64,000 nucleotides of DNA from JAAFIW01 sp031414805 (GCA_031414805.1 JANOQJ010000015.1:62001-126000), one strand, 5' to 3'; positions 7,881 through 17,206 are shown, numbered from the stretch's first letter. A program made the numbers and translations. Notes: generated from the sequence alone by a model not told the origin.

Positions 7881-8753
7881 ATGGGCCTCAGACTCAAATT
7901 CAATCTTGTGTTGATCGTTGTTTTTCTGGCCGGGTTTCTGGCTGCGGGCCTGGTGTCGCGCCAGTTGCTGCGAGACAACGCACGCGACCAAGTGGTGCGG
8001 GAGGCGCGGCTGATGATGGAGGCGGCCACATCGGTGCGCAACTACACCATCACCCAGATCCAGCCCCACCTGATCAAGCAGATCGCCGAAGTATTTTTGC
8101 CGCAAACGATACCGGCCTATGCCGCCACAGAAGCGATCTTGATGCTGCAAAAAAAGTACCCCGACTACAGCTACAAAGAGGCCACGCTGAACCCCACCAA
8201 CCCGCGTGACCGCGCGGCAGACTGGGAAGCCGATCTGGTCAACCAGTTTCGCCAGCACAGCGACATCAAGGAAATTGTGTCTGAGCGTGAGGCGTCCACG
8301 GGTCGCAGCCTGTACATCGCCAAACCCATTCAGATTAGCAACCCGGCCTGCCTGAGCTGCCACACCACAGCGGCCCTGGCACCGCCCTCGATGGTCAAAA
8401 TTTACGGCGAATCCAATGGTTTTGGCTGGAAACTGAACGAAATTGTGGGCGCTCAGTTGGTCACCGTTCCGATGGAACTGGCCATCCGCAACGCCGACCG
8501 CGCATTCAACACGTTCATGCTGTCGCTGGCGGGCGTGTTTGCGGCAGTTTTTGTGGTGCTGAACGTCATGCTCAGCTGGCTGATCATCCGCCCGATTCGC
8601 AACCTGTCCCGCTCTGCAGACAAGGTCAGCACGGGCGATTTCAACGTGCCGGAGTTCGTCGATCAAGGGCGCGACGAGGTGTCAGCGCTGGGCGGCTCGT
8701 TCAACCGCATGCGCCGCAGCCTTGAAAAAGCGATGCAGATGATGGGCAGTTGA
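7881..8753 (+). CDS. Periplasmic heme-c sensor (DUF3365) with HAMP domain
   Basis: A 290-residue membrane sensor: N-terminal helix (FNLVLIVVFLAGFLAAGLV), a periplasmic Tll0287/DUF3365-like domain with one c-type heme site (CLSCH, residues 157-161), a second helix (TFMLSLAGVFAAVFVVLNVML) and a cytoplasmic HAMP linker (IIRPIRNLSRSADKVSTGDF). There is no output domain, so the signal probably passes to the kinase-cyclase whose gene starts four bases after this stop. The ATG at 7881 has GGAG seven bases upstream; a longer frame from 7839 has no ribosome site. Redox or gas sensing is inferred from the heme site. Confidence 0.85.
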   Translation: MGLRLKFNLVLIVVFLAGFLAAGLVSRQLLRDNARDQVVREARLMMEAATSVRNYTITQIQPHLIKQIAEVFLPQTIPAYAATEAILMLQKKYPDYSYKEATLNPTNPRDRAADWEADLVNQFRQHSDIKEIVSEREASTGRSLYIAKPIQISNPACLSCHTTAALAPPSMVKIYGESNGFGWKLNEIVGAQLVTVPMELAIRNADRAFNTFMLSLAGVFAAVFVVLNVMLSWLIIRPIRNLSRSADKVSTGDFNVPEFVDQGRDEVSALGGSFNRMRRSLEKAMQMMGS

Positions 8754-8757
8754 GCGC

Positions 8758-11001
8758 ATGGCTGATAACCCGCAGGAAGCGACCACGGTTCGCGTGACGT
8801 CTGCGCTGGCAGCGGTCAGCAGCGCTGGCTTGCCCAAGGGCTATCGGCTGATGGATGAGTATGAAATCGACAGCATGCTGGGCGAAGGTGGTTTTGGCCT
8901 GACGTACCTTGCGCACGACGTGAATTTGAACCTGAAAGTAGCGGTCAAGGAGTATTTCCCCCGCAGCATGGCCACGCGGGGGAAAGACCATTTGATCGAG
9001 GTGCGCGCCAGCACCGACAACCAGAACGACGCGCAATACCACTGGGGCCTGGAGCGCTTTCTGGACGAAGCGCGGGCGCTGGCCACGTTTCGCCACCCCA
9101 ATATCGTGCGGGTGTTGCGCTACTTTCGTGCCAATTGCACGGCCTACATCGTCATGGAATACGAGACCGGTGAGCCGCTCAAACGCTGGGTACCACGCCA
9201 GGCACCATTTGGCCGCAAAGCGGTGCTCAGCATCATCTACCCGCTGCTCGATGGCCTGGAAGTGGTGCATAAAACCAAGTTCCTGCACCGCGACATCAAG
9301 CCGGACAACATTTATGTGCGCTCCGACGGCACGCCCGTGTTGCTGGACTTTGGTGCAGCGCGCCGCGTGACACCTGAGCAGGACATGACCAGCATCGTCA
9401 CACCCGGTTTTGCGCCGTTTGAGCAATACCACTCAGAAGGCAATCAAGGGCCATGGACTGACTTGTATTCGCTGGGTGCCGTGATGTATTGGATGACCAC
9501 CGGCAAGAAACCGTCGGAATCGGCCTCGCGGGTGGTGTCGGACTCCATGCCCACCGCCCGCAGCATGGGTGATGCATCTATTTTTGGCGCCGAACTGCTG
9601 CAAGCCATCGACTGGGCCTTGAGCCCCCCCGAAGCGCGCCGGCCGCAAACGGTGGCGCAGTTCCGCGCCGCCCTGCAGGCTGCCGAGTCGGCCAACCAGC
9701 AGCTGACCTACGACACCCAACACGAGCGCACGGGCCTGCCTGCCACTGCCTATGCCGCCATCAACCCTGGCAGCGGTCACACGCCCGGCGTCGGGCAGAG
9801 CAACAGTGACCGCAAAAACGTGCTGTGCACCATTCTTTTTGCGGATCTGGTGGGTTATTCGACCCGCTCGGTGGACGACCAGGTTGTCATCAAAAACCTG
9901 TTCAACGAGCTGGTGGGAAAAGCGGTCAAGGCGGTTGACCCGGCATCGCGCATCGCCATCGACACGGGTGACGGTGCAGCCATCTGTTTTATGGGTGACC
10001 CCGAGGAAGCCTTGCAATCGGCCCTGCTGCTGCGCGACTTGCTGGCGGCGCGCCAGCTCCAACTGGCCACCCGTATCGGACTGCACATGGGGCCGGTGCG
10101 CATCGTCACCGACATCAACCAGCGCAGCAATGTGCTGGGAGACGGCATCAATGTGGCCCAGCGGGTCATGGACTTTGCCAAGGGCAACCAGGTCCTGGTG
10201 TCGCGCGCCTACTACGACGTGATCAGCCGCATCACCGACGACCTGGGCGGCATGTTCAATTACCTGGGCGCGCATGCGGACAAGCACGGGCGCCAGCACG
10301 AGGTGTATGCGGTGATCGACCACCGAGCGACTGCGCAGGCGCAGGACCCCCTGCCGACCCATGACAGCCGTACCGTGCCCGTCAAATCAGTCGAAGCACA
10401 CGACCCCGCCGCACTGGCGGCGCTGGAAGCCGAGCTGGCGCGCCATATTGGCCCGCTGGCCAAGGTGCTGGTGAACAAGGCCAAGGTGGTCGCCCAGGAC
10501 CTGCACGGGTTGCGCGAAGCCCTGGCGATGTCGATTCCTGACCCGAAAGTCCGACAGGCTTTCGTCGTCGGCTCCAGCGGCAACAGCGTGACGCACAGTC
10601 AAAGCAATAGCCAAAACATTAGCCAAAACATTAGCCAGAAAATCAGTCCGGCGAACAGCCGCCCCAGCATCAGCTCATCGATCACCAATTTGCTGACCCG
10701 CGGTAGCGGACAGACGTTGGCCGCTATACCCCACAGCCAGCCTGTGAGCCCAACCGTTGCCAGCGCGCCCAACCACAGCGGGACGCAGCGCGCGCTGGAG
10801 CTGAGCGCAGAAGAACTGACATTGGTGGAGCAGGCTTTGAGCCGGTCCATTGGCCCGCTGGCCAAAATGCTGGTTCGCAAAGAATCGCAGCGTCACTCGC
10901 TGTATGGGCCGTTCATTCAAGCGCTAACCAGCCACATTGACCACGCCAACCAGCGCACCGAGTTTGCGGCCGCCATCAAGCGCGCATTGCCCAATCGCTA
11001 G
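8758..11001 (+). CDS. Ser/Thr protein kinase fused to class III nucleotide cyclase
   Basis: A 747-residue signalling protein. Residues about 35-305 form a Hanks-type kinase: GEGGFG loop (43-48), VAVKE lysine 64, HRDIKPDN (177-184), DFG (197-199) and TPGFAPFEQY. Residues about 352-535 form a class III cyclase, with metal-binding aspartates in FADLVGYS (Asp363) and DTGDG, and the NVAQR arginine. The C-terminal part has a twice-repeated motif, ARHIGPLAKVLVNKA and SRSIGPLAKMLVRKE, separated by a polar linker with SQNISQNISQ encoded by a short tandem DNA repeat. Both catalytic domains look intact. It is in an operon with the heme sensor. The cyclic product (cAMP or cGMP) is undetermined. Confidence 0.88.
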   Translation: MADNPQEATTVRVTSALAAVSSAGLPKGYRLMDEYEIDSMLGEGGFGLTYLAHDVNLNLKVAVKEYFPRSMATRGKDHLIEVRASTDNQNDAQYHWGLERFLDEARALATFRHPNIVRVLRYFRANCTAYIVMEYETGEPLKRWVPRQAPFGRKAVLSIIYPLLDGLEVVHKTKFLHRDIKPDNIYVRSDGTPVLLDFGAARRVTPEQDMTSIVTPGFAPFEQYHSEGNQGPWTDLYSLGAVMYWMTTGKKPSESASRVVSDSMPTARSMGDASIFGAELLQAIDWALSPPEARRPQTVAQFRAALQAAESANQQLTYDTQHERTGLPATAYAAINPGSGHTPGVGQSNSDRKNVLCTILFADLVGYSTRSVDDQVVIKNLFNELVGKAVKAVDPASRIAIDTGDGAAICFMGDPEEALQSALLLRDLLAARQLQLATRIGLHMGPVRIVTDINQRSNVLGDGINVAQRVMDFAKGNQVLVSRAYYDVISRITDDLGGMFNYLGAHADKHGRQHEVYAVIDHRATAQAQDPLPTHDSRTVPVKSVEAHDPAALAALEAELARHIGPLAKVLVNKAKVVAQDLHGLREALAMSIPDPKVRQAFVVGSSGNSVTHSQSNSQNISQNISQKISPANSRPSISSSITNLLTRGSGQTLAAIPHSQPVSPTVASAPNHSGTQRALELSAEELTLVEQALSRSIGPLAKMLVRKESQRHSLYGPFIQALTSHIDHANQRTEFAAAIKRALPNR

Positions 11002-11026
11002 ACTGCGTACTCAACGCGCCTTGCGC

Positions 11027-11896
11027 TCAAACCCCGTCACGTGCCCGCAAAAACGCCGCAAACCGGGGCTTGCCACCCGGCGTCTTGTCGCGGTAGGTAT
11101 AGGTCACGGTGCTGCCAATGGGCGGCGGGTTGCGGCGCTGCGCATCGCTGAGGCCCGTACCCAGCTTGAAGCTGTGGCCATCGGCGGTTTTGACTTGCAG
11201 CGCACCCACCAGCCCCGCGTATTTGCCCTTGCCCGGTACATGGCCTGTCACCACCGCTTCCGCGTCGGACACCGGTTTGTACTTGAGCAGCACGGCACTA
11301 CGGCCCGTGGTGTAGGGTGCATCGGCCAGGTGCAACATCAGACCTTCACCACCGGCCTGTACTACTTGATTCAACCTGATTTTCAACGCGCTTTCACTGG
11401 ACACGGTGAACTGCGGCACGGCTTGCAGCGCGGGCCAGTTCGCTGCGCGCACCACCGCTTGCAGTTGCTCGTAGCGCTGCACAAAGCTGCCTGGCGCACC
11501 CGGCAACTCAAACACGTGCAAGCTCACCTGGCGCCACTCATCGTCCACCGGCTGGAGCTTGCGCACAATGCCCGACAGCACATCAAACCGCCCGCGCGCC
11601 AGCCACAGCTCGCCATCCAGCGGCGTGACGGGCAACCGGGCCAGAAACCAGGCGGGGGCGGCAATCGTTTGGCCGCTGCGAAAGCGCAGCACCGCGCCGT
11701 CCCACACCGCGCGCACGCCGTCCAGCTTTTCGCTCACCAGGTAGCGGCTGGGATCGGTTCCCGGTTGCCAGTCTTGTGCCAGCAACACGGCGGTGGTAGC
11801 TTGTGCCATGGCAGGCGACCAGAGGCCGCTGGTCAGCAGTCCAGCGAACAAGCCAAGAAATCGCCGCCTGGGTGTGTTTGTCATGGTCAATCGCAT
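11027..11896 (-). CDS. ligE: Exported ATP-dependent DNA ligase, LigE type
   Basis: A small ATP-dependent DNA ligase of the LigE class, found in Gram-negative bacteria with a leader directing it to the periplasm. The adenylation lysine is in YLVSEKLDGVRA; LDGELW, GGEGLMLH and VLLKYKP are later nucleotidyltransferase motifs, followed by an OB fold (GALQVKT, FKLGTGLSD). The N-terminus MTNTPRRRFLGLFAGLL is a twin-arginine signal (RRRFLG) with cleavage near AMAQA, so it may cross the membrane folded. Starts at 11896 or 11884 (MTNTP) are both possible; neither has a clear ribosome site. Role in DNA uptake or biofilm is family knowledge, not visible here. Confidence 0.85.
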   Translation of the reverse strand: MRLTMTNTPRRRFLGLFAGLLTSGLWSPAMAQATTAVLLAQDWQPGTDPSRYLVSEKLDGVRAVWDGAVLRFRSGQTIAAPAWFLARLPVTPLDGELWLARGRFDVLSGIVRKLQPVDDEWRQVSLHVFELPGAPGSFVQRYEQLQAVVRAANWPALQAVPQFTVSSESALKIRLNQVVQAGGEGLMLHLADAPYTTGRSAVLLKYKPVSDAEAVVTGHVPGKGKYAGLVGALQVKTADGHSFKLGTGLSDAQRRNPPPIGSTVTYTYRDKTPGGKPRFAAFLRARDGV

Positions 11897-11908
11897 TCTT
11901 TAAGCGTT

Positions 11909-11965
11909 TTAGGGCTCCCGCCCTTGTGGAATATGCTCAAGCAGCTATTGATTCAATAGCAATTC
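11909..11965 (+). repeat. Dispersed hairpin repeat
   Basis: TTAGGGCTCCCGCCCTTGTG, then ATATGCTCAAGCAGCTATT, then CAATAGCAA, in the gap between the ligase start and the stop of the dehydrogenase at 11973. Confidence 0.75.
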
Positions 11966-11972
11966 GCAACAT

Positions 11973-12731
11973 TCAACCGCGACCCACAAACGGCATGTCG
12001 TTGGCCATCACGGTGTGAAACAGCACATTCACATCCAGCGGCATGTTGGCCATGTACAGCACCGACTGGCCGACATGCGCCACGTCCATCAGCGGCTCGC
12101 TCACAGTCTGGCCATTGGCCTGCAAGGCACCCTGCGTGAGGCGCTGGGCCAACTCGGTGGCGGCGTTGCCCACGTCGATCTGGCCGACGGCAATGCGGTG
12201 TTTGCGGCCATCGAGCGACGCTGTTTTGGTCAGGCCGGTAACCGCGTGCTTGGTAGCGGTGTAGGCAATGCTGTGCGGGCGCGGCGCGTGGGCGGAAATG
12301 GAGCCGTTGTTGATGATGCGGCCCCCGCGCGGCGTTTGCGACTTCATCACGCGAAAGGCTTGCTGCAGGCAATAAAACATGCCGTTCAGGTTGATGTCCA
12401 CCACCGCTTTCCAGTGGTCCAGTTGCAACTCGTCAATCGGCACCGGCGGTGCGCCAATGCCTGCGTTGTTGAACAGCAGATCAACCCGGCCAAAGGCTTG
12501 CACGGCCTGGTCAAACAGGGCTTTGACGGCCACGGGGTCGGCCACATCCGTGGGTACGGCGAGAGTTCGGTTGGTCGCGTCACATTCTTGCGCGACCTGG
12601 GCCAGCGGCTCGCTGCGCCTGCCAGCCAGCACGACATGCCAGCCATCGGCCAACAGGGCCAGGGCGGCGGCTTTGCCAATGCCGGTGCCAGCGCCGGTGA
12701 CCACGGCTACGCGTTTGATGTCAGAAGCCAT
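11973..12731 (-). CDS. Short-chain dehydrogenase/reductase
   Basis: A 252-residue NAD(P)-dependent oxidoreductase of the classical SDR family. It has TGAGTGIGKAAAL (cofactor loop), the DV and NNAGIG motifs, the active serine in NNGSISAHAPRP and the YTATKHA Tyr/Lys pair. The Arg after the second strand (LAGRRS) favours NADP(H). The ATG at 12731 follows GGAGG by five bases; the longer frame adds only MEEW from a TTG. It ends in an unusual DMPFVGRG tail and lies 19 bases downstream of rnr on the same strand, so the two may be co-transcribed. The substrate cannot be told from the sequence. Confidence 0.88.
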   Translation of the reverse strand: MASDIKRVAVVTGAGTGIGKAAALALLADGWHVVLAGRRSEPLAQVAQECDATNRTLAVPTDVADPVAVKALFDQAVQAFGRVDLLFNNAGIGAPPVPIDELQLDHWKAVVDINLNGMFYCLQQAFRVMKSQTPRGGRIINNGSISAHAPRPHSIAYTATKHAVTGLTKTASLDGRKHRIAVGQIDVGNAATELAQRLTQGALQANGQTVSEPLMDVAHVGQSVLYMANMPLDVNVLFHTVMANDMPFVGRG

Positions 12732-12750
12732 CCATTCCTCCAAAAAACGT

Positions 12751-15000
12751 TTAGCGACGCGGCTTTCTGCCCTTGCTCATGCCCTTGCTGCCCGACGCTT
12801 TCTTGGCTGCCGCCTTCAACGCCGAAATGGGCGACAGCGGCACCGTATCGACCCGCTTGGCGGCGCGCCGGGCTGACGCTTTGACAGGCGAGCCGGTGGG
12901 GGCGCCGCGCGGGGGCATGCCAGGGCCTGCGCCTTTGTCTTTCATGGCCCGTAAAAGCAGTTCTTCGCCCTCGCGCACCAGGCGGAAGTCGATCTTGCGA
13001 CCGTCCAGATCCACCCGGCTGACCTGTACTTGCACCCGCGTGCCAATGGCGTAGCGAATGCCGGTTCGCTCGCCGCGCAGCTCCTGGCGGGCTTCGTCGA
13101 ACTTGAAATATTCGCCGCCTAATTCGGTGATGTGCACCAGGCCTTCCACATACATCGCGTCCAGTGTCACGAAGATGCCAAACGTGGTGGCAGAGGTCAC
13201 CACGCCGCCATATTCCTCGCCCAAGTGCTCGCGCATGTACTTGCACTTGAGCCAGGCTTCCACATCACGGCTGGCTTCGTCGGCGCGGCGTTCATTGGCG
13301 CTGCAATGCAGGCCAGCGGCTTCCCACGCTTGCGTTTCGGGCGTGCTGGGCTCGGGCGGTTTTTTGAGTTTGTTGCTGGGTGCTTTGACGCGCGCAGCCA
13401 GACGGCGAGCCAGCTTTTCGTGCGCCTCGCCGGGTGTGGGCAGACCCGGCAACTGGTACTTGCGCTTGGCCAGAATGGCCTTGATGACGCGGTGTACCAG
13501 CAGGTCGGGGTAGCGGCGAATGGGGCTGGTGAAATGGGTGTAGGCCTCATACGCCAGGCCAAAGTGACCGCTGTTAATTGGCGTGTAAATCGCCTGCGAC
13601 ATGGAGCGCAGCAACATGCTGTGAATCTGCTGGGCGTCGGGTCGGTCTTTGGTGGCAGCGGCAATGGCCTGAAACTCGCCGGGGCTGGGGTCTTCGGTGA
13701 TGGTCAGGCCCACGCCAATGGCTTTGAGGTAGTTGCGCAGCGTGTCTTTTTTCTCTGGCGTGGGGCCTTCGTGCACGCGAAACAAACCAGGGTGCTTGCT
13801 TTGGGCGATGAAGTCGGCGCTGCACACGTTGGCCGCGAGCATGGCTTCTTCAATCAGCTTGTGCGCCTCGTTACGGGTACGCGGAACGATCTTTTCAATG
13901 CGGCCGTTTTCGTCGCAAATGATCTGCGTTTCAGTGGTTTCAAAGTCCACCGCGCCGCGTTTGTTGCGGGAGGTTAGCAAGGCACGGTACACGTCATGCA
14001 GGTTGAGCAAATCAGCCACACGGGCCTGGCGTCGTTGCGCCTCGGGGCCACGGGTGTTGCCCAGAATCGCGGCCACTTCGGTGTAGGTGAAACGTGCCTG
14101 ACTGAACATCACGGCCGGGTAAAACTGGTAGGCATGCACATCGCCCGCGCTGGTGACCAGCATGTCGCAAACCATGCACAGGCGCTCGACATCCGGGTTC
14201 AATGAGCACAGGCCGTTAGACAGTTTTTCGGGCAGCATGGGAATCACCCGACGGGGGAAATACACGCTGGTGGCACGGTCGTAGGCGTCAATGTCAATGG
14301 CGCTGCCAGTCTCTACATAGTGGCTCACATCGGCAATGGCCACCAGCAAGCGCCAGCCCTTGGCACGGCCTACTTTGGCAGGCTCGCAATACACCGCATC
14401 GTCAAAATCGCGTGCGTCTTCGCCATCGATGGTGACCAGCGGCACATCGGTCAAGTCCACGCGGTGCCGCTTGTCTTGCGGGCGCACCTTGTCGGGCAAG
14501 GTGCGGGCCAGATCGAGACAGGCTTGCGAAAACTCGTGTGGCACGCCGTATTTGCGCACGGCAATTTCAATCTCCATGCCCGCGTCATCAATCTCGCCCA
14601 GCACTTCCTTGATGCGGCCAACCGGCTGACCAAACAAAGCGGGCGGCTCGGTGAGTTCCACCACCACCACCTGGCCGGGCTTGGCCATGGCGGTTGCGCC
14701 TTTGGGAATCAGCACATCCTGCCCGTAGCGCTTGTCTTCGGGCGCCACCAGCCACACACCACTTTCGTGCAACAAACGGCCAATGATGGGCTGCGGCGGG
14801 CGCTCCACGATTTCGACGACACGACCCTCGGGGCGACCTTTACGGTCATGCCGCACGATGCGCGCTTTCACACGGTCTTTGTGCAGCACCGCGCGCATTT
14901 CATTGGGTGGCAAATAGATGTCGCTGTCACCGTTATCCGGCACGACATAACCGTGACCGTCGCGGTGTCCAGATACAACACCTGCTACTTCGTCCAGCAT
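12751..15000 (-). CDS. rnr: Ribonuclease R, short N-terminus
   Basis: A 3'-5' processive exoribonuclease that degrades structured RNA and takes part in rRNA quality control and trans-translation. It has cold-shock domains (VAGVVSGHRDGHGYVVP; IPKGATAMAKPGQVVVVEL), the RNB core with DGEDARDFDDAVY (metal aspartates) and FTSPIRRYPDLLVHR, an S1 domain (YGGVVTSATTFGIFVTL) and a lysine-rich tail. Translation from the ATG at 15000 gives 749 residues, lacking the roughly 80-residue N-terminal helix-turn-helix of the E. coli enzyme. Only about 50 bases separate this start from the tRNA-Leu gene, so nothing upstream can supply that part. No good ribosome site is visible. Confidence 0.88.
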   Translation of the reverse strand: MLDEVAGVVSGHRDGHGYVVPDNGDSDIYLPPNEMRAVLHKDRVKARIVRHDRKGRPEGRVVEIVERPPQPIIGRLLHESGVWLVAPEDKRYGQDVLIPKGATAMAKPGQVVVVELTEPPALFGQPVGRIKEVLGEIDDAGMEIEIAVRKYGVPHEFSQACLDLARTLPDKVRPQDKRHRVDLTDVPLVTIDGEDARDFDDAVYCEPAKVGRAKGWRLLVAIADVSHYVETGSAIDIDAYDRATSVYFPRRVIPMLPEKLSNGLCSLNPDVERLCMVCDMLVTSAGDVHAYQFYPAVMFSQARFTYTEVAAILGNTRGPEAQRRQARVADLLNLHDVYRALLTSRNKRGAVDFETTETQIICDENGRIEKIVPRTRNEAHKLIEEAMLAANVCSADFIAQSKHPGLFRVHEGPTPEKKDTLRNYLKAIGVGLTITEDPSPGEFQAIAAATKDRPDAQQIHSMLLRSMSQAIYTPINSGHFGLAYEAYTHFTSPIRRYPDLLVHRVIKAILAKRKYQLPGLPTPGEAHEKLARRLAARVKAPSNKLKKPPEPSTPETQAWEAAGLHCSANERRADEASRDVEAWLKCKYMREHLGEEYGGVVTSATTFGIFVTLDAMYVEGLVHITELGGEYFKFDEARQELRGERTGIRYAIGTRVQVQVSRVDLDGRKIDFRLVREGEELLLRAMKDKGAGPGMPPRGAPTGSPVKASARRAAKRVDTVPLSPISALKAAAKKASGSKGMSKGRKPRR

Positions 15001-15050
15001 GCCGCTGGTATGGCTTGAATTATTGATACAATCTCCGGCTGACTTGAAAT

Positions 15051-15135
<85 letters not shown>

Positions 15136-15163
15136 ATCATATGCTGGATGCGTGATTGAACCG

Positions 15164-15193
15164 AAGCCGACTTTTGAGTCGGCTTTGTTGTTT
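15164..15193 (+). terminator. Rho-independent terminator of tRNA-Leu
   Basis: AAGCCGACT and AGTCGGCTT form a nine-base-pair stem with a TTTG loop, followed by TGTTGTTT. It lies 28 bases after the tRNA CCA end. Confidence 0.85.
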
Positions 15194-15438
15194 CAGAGGC
15201 ATGAATCCGGACGTGGCTCAGACCATACCCGCGACGCGCTCAACCGACTTTTTTTGCACCAAAAGTGGCTGTAGCCCTTGTAAAAACTGCTCAACCAGCT
15301 ATCTTTTACATAGCAAAACCCTTGGTCAGGCAGTGTCTCGCGCAAAGCCCCCAACCGTCACACAACCGTCGCATTGCCGTCACGGCTTCGTCGCGTCAGC
15401 CCTCTACGATTTGTATATCGTTTTGCGTGGCAATCAAC
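15194..15438. other. Intergenic stretch with one dispersed repeat
   Basis: No convincing gene. It holds a dispersed hairpin repeat at 15269-15321 (TGGCTGTAGCCCTTGTAAA, CTGCTCAACCAGCTAT, CATAGCAAAACC) and otherwise unremarkable sequence leading to the small open frame at 15439. Confidence 0.6.
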
Positions 15439-15681
15439 ATGTCGAACCCGTGCTACCGAATTGAAAGTAACCAGCCACTGATGGCGCGCTTGCTGCCGCC
15501 GTCGGCATTTGTTCGCCTGTACAACAGCCGCGCCATGGCCATTGCACTGGCTGTTAAAGGCGTGCTGGATCCGACCCGCTACGAGTTGCGCGTGGTACAC
15601 GTACCCACCGGCAAAGTGGTGTTTCGTACCAGCAAGTCAGGTGGCCCGCCTCCGGTTGGACAGGTTCCAGACCTGGAATAA
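15439..15681 (+). CDS. Small hypothetical protein
   Basis: An 80-codon frame starting MSNPCYRIESNQPLMARLL and ending PPPVGQVPDLE. The middle reads like a small alpha/beta domain (YELRVVHVPTGKVVFRTSKS). I do not recognise the family. No clear ribosome site precedes the ATG at 15439; an internal ATG gives MARLLPPSAF. Codon choice looks coding, but the prediction is tentative. Confidence 0.4.
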   Translation: MSNPCYRIESNQPLMARLLPPSAFVRLYNSRAMAIALAVKGVLDPTRYELRVVHVPTGKVVFRTSKSGGPPPVGQVPDLE

Positions 15682-15823
15682 CAGCGGGTCAAAGCGGCGG
15701 GTGTAACCGGCGCGTAGCCCATCAGTAAAGCCATGCAAAGCTGCAGCTGCAGGCTCAACGCAAACGGCTTGGCGCGCGTTGCACAGAGGCGTTCAACCTC
15801 AACCAAGCAACGAAAGTACCTTT

Positions 15824-16111
15824 ATGAAATCTCTGATCACCCTGGCCACCGCCGTGACCATCGCCACCTTGGCTACAGGCGTATTTGCCCAGCCCACAAC
15901 CGCTGAAGCCAACGCCAGCCCATCAGCTAGCCCCACCCAGCGTCAAAAAATGGACAAAGATGGCGACGGCCGCATCAGCCGGGCAGAGGCCGCCAATCGC
16001 CCCAAAATGGCGCAGTACTTCGACCAGATAGACACCAACAAGGACGGGTACCTGAGCCGCGATGAATTGAAGGCGGCACAAGCCATGCGCAAGGCGCAGA
16101 AAACACAGTAG
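15824..16111 (+). CDS. Secreted EF-hand protein
   Basis: A 95-residue exported calcium-binding protein. A signal peptide (MKSLITLATAVTIATLATGVFAQ) precedes a low-complexity Ala/Ser/Pro stretch and two EF-hand loops: DKDGDGRISRAE and DTNKDGYLSRDE, both with the canonical acidic ligands and Gly at position six. The ATG at 15824 sits right before the signal peptide. It stands alone, with no obvious partner. Confidence 0.85.
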   Translation: MKSLITLATAVTIATLATGVFAQPTTAEANASPSASPTQRQKMDKDGDGRISRAEAANRPKMAQYFDQIDTNKDGYLSRDELKAAQAMRKAQKTQ

Positions 16112-16229
16112 CCCGCCACCTGTCACTCGAGGCTATCTCCTACGCCCTGCGCACCACTTGCCTGACACCGTGTGGCCCGTCCCGATTCAATACTGAGGCC
16201 CTCTTAACTTCCCAACCTCAGGAGTGACC

Positions 16230-17189
16230 ATGGCTGACGAGCGAAACATGAACCGTGACCCGATTACTGACGAACCTGGCTCTCACCCGCTAGGTACAGG
16301 CGTAGGCGCAGCAGGTGGTGCCGTAGCCGGTGCCGCAGTTGGTGCGCTGGGCGGTCCCGTCGGCGCTGCCATTGGCGGCGTTGTGGGTGCCGTTGCGGGC
16401 GGGTTGAGTGGCAGCGCCGTGGGCGAAGCTGTCAACCCGACCGCCGAAATGGCGTACTGGCGGCAAAACTATGCCAACGAGTCGTACTACGAAAGCGGAC
16501 GTACGTTTGACGATTACGGCCCCGCCTATGGTCTGGCCGTATCCGGGCGTGGCTTGTACCCCGGCACCTACGAAGCGGCTAAACCGCACTTGGCCAACCG
16601 CTGGACAGCAGAGCGCGACACCTCACGCTTGTCGTGGGAACAAGCTGAACCCGCGACACGCGCCGCATGGACCCGACTGGGGGACTCAGGCTATATGAGC
16701 ACTGGCGTGTTGAGTTCAGACGCCAACATGCCCGAAAACGATGACGTAATTGACACCCTGGAAGACTTGGTGGAGAGCTGCCGCGATGGCGAATATGGCT
16801 TTAACGACTGCGCCCACCAGGCGACCCGCGCAGACTTGAAAACGCTGTTTGCCAAACGTGCAGGCGAATGCGCTACAGCCGCCCGCGAGTTGGAGCAATG
16901 CGTTGTAGAGCTGGGCGGCAGCATTGACGACAAAGGCGGCACGACATCTGGTGCGCTGCACCGTGGATGGGTGGCGGTCAAAGCAGCCCTGACGACGTTT
17001 GACGACACCGCGGTTCTGTCGGAATGCGAGCGTGGTGAAGACCGCGCCGTCGCTGCTTATCGCAAGGCCCTGAAAGAGTCGCTGCCTGCAGCGATTCGTA
17101 CCGTAGTCCAGCGTCAGGCCGATGGTGCGCAGCGCAACCATGATGAAATTCGCGATCTGCGCGACAAAGCGAAGTTGATGGCCCCCTAA
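16230..17189 (+). CDS. Glycine-zipper protein with PA2169-type four-helix domain
   Basis: A 319-residue protein in two parts. Residues about 18-65 are a glycine-zipper membrane segment (GAAGGAVAGAAVGALGG, repeated), like those in stress-induced surface proteins. Residues about 165-318 match the PA2169/DUF2383 helical bundle: VIDTLEDLVESCRDGEYGF, then AARELEQCVVELGG and AVAAYRKALKE. The ATG at 16230 follows AGGAG by five bases. A strong hairpin at 17207 ends the transcript. The family is often stress-linked; the function is unknown. Confidence 0.8.
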   Translation: MADERNMNRDPITDEPGSHPLGTGVGAAGGAVAGAAVGALGGPVGAAIGGVVGAVAGGLSGSAVGEAVNPTAEMAYWRQNYANESYYESGRTFDDYGPAYGLAVSGRGLYPGTYEAAKPHLANRWTAERDTSRLSWEQAEPATRAAWTRLGDSGYMSTGVLSSDANMPENDDVIDTLEDLVESCRDGEYGFNDCAHQATRADLKTLFAKRAGECATAARELEQCVVELGGSIDDKGGTTSGALHRGWVAVKAALTTFDDTAVLSECERGEDRAVAAYRKALKESLPAAIRTVVQRQADGAQRNHDEIRDLRDKAKLMAP

Positions 17190-17206
17190 GCGGTTAGGTC
17201 ATTCAA

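Noticed and set aside
7791..8666. N-terminal extension of the rlmB frame to 541 codons
   Set aside because: The extra part is antisense to the heme sensor gene and lacks any domain; MSAKVLFGFHAV is the natural start.
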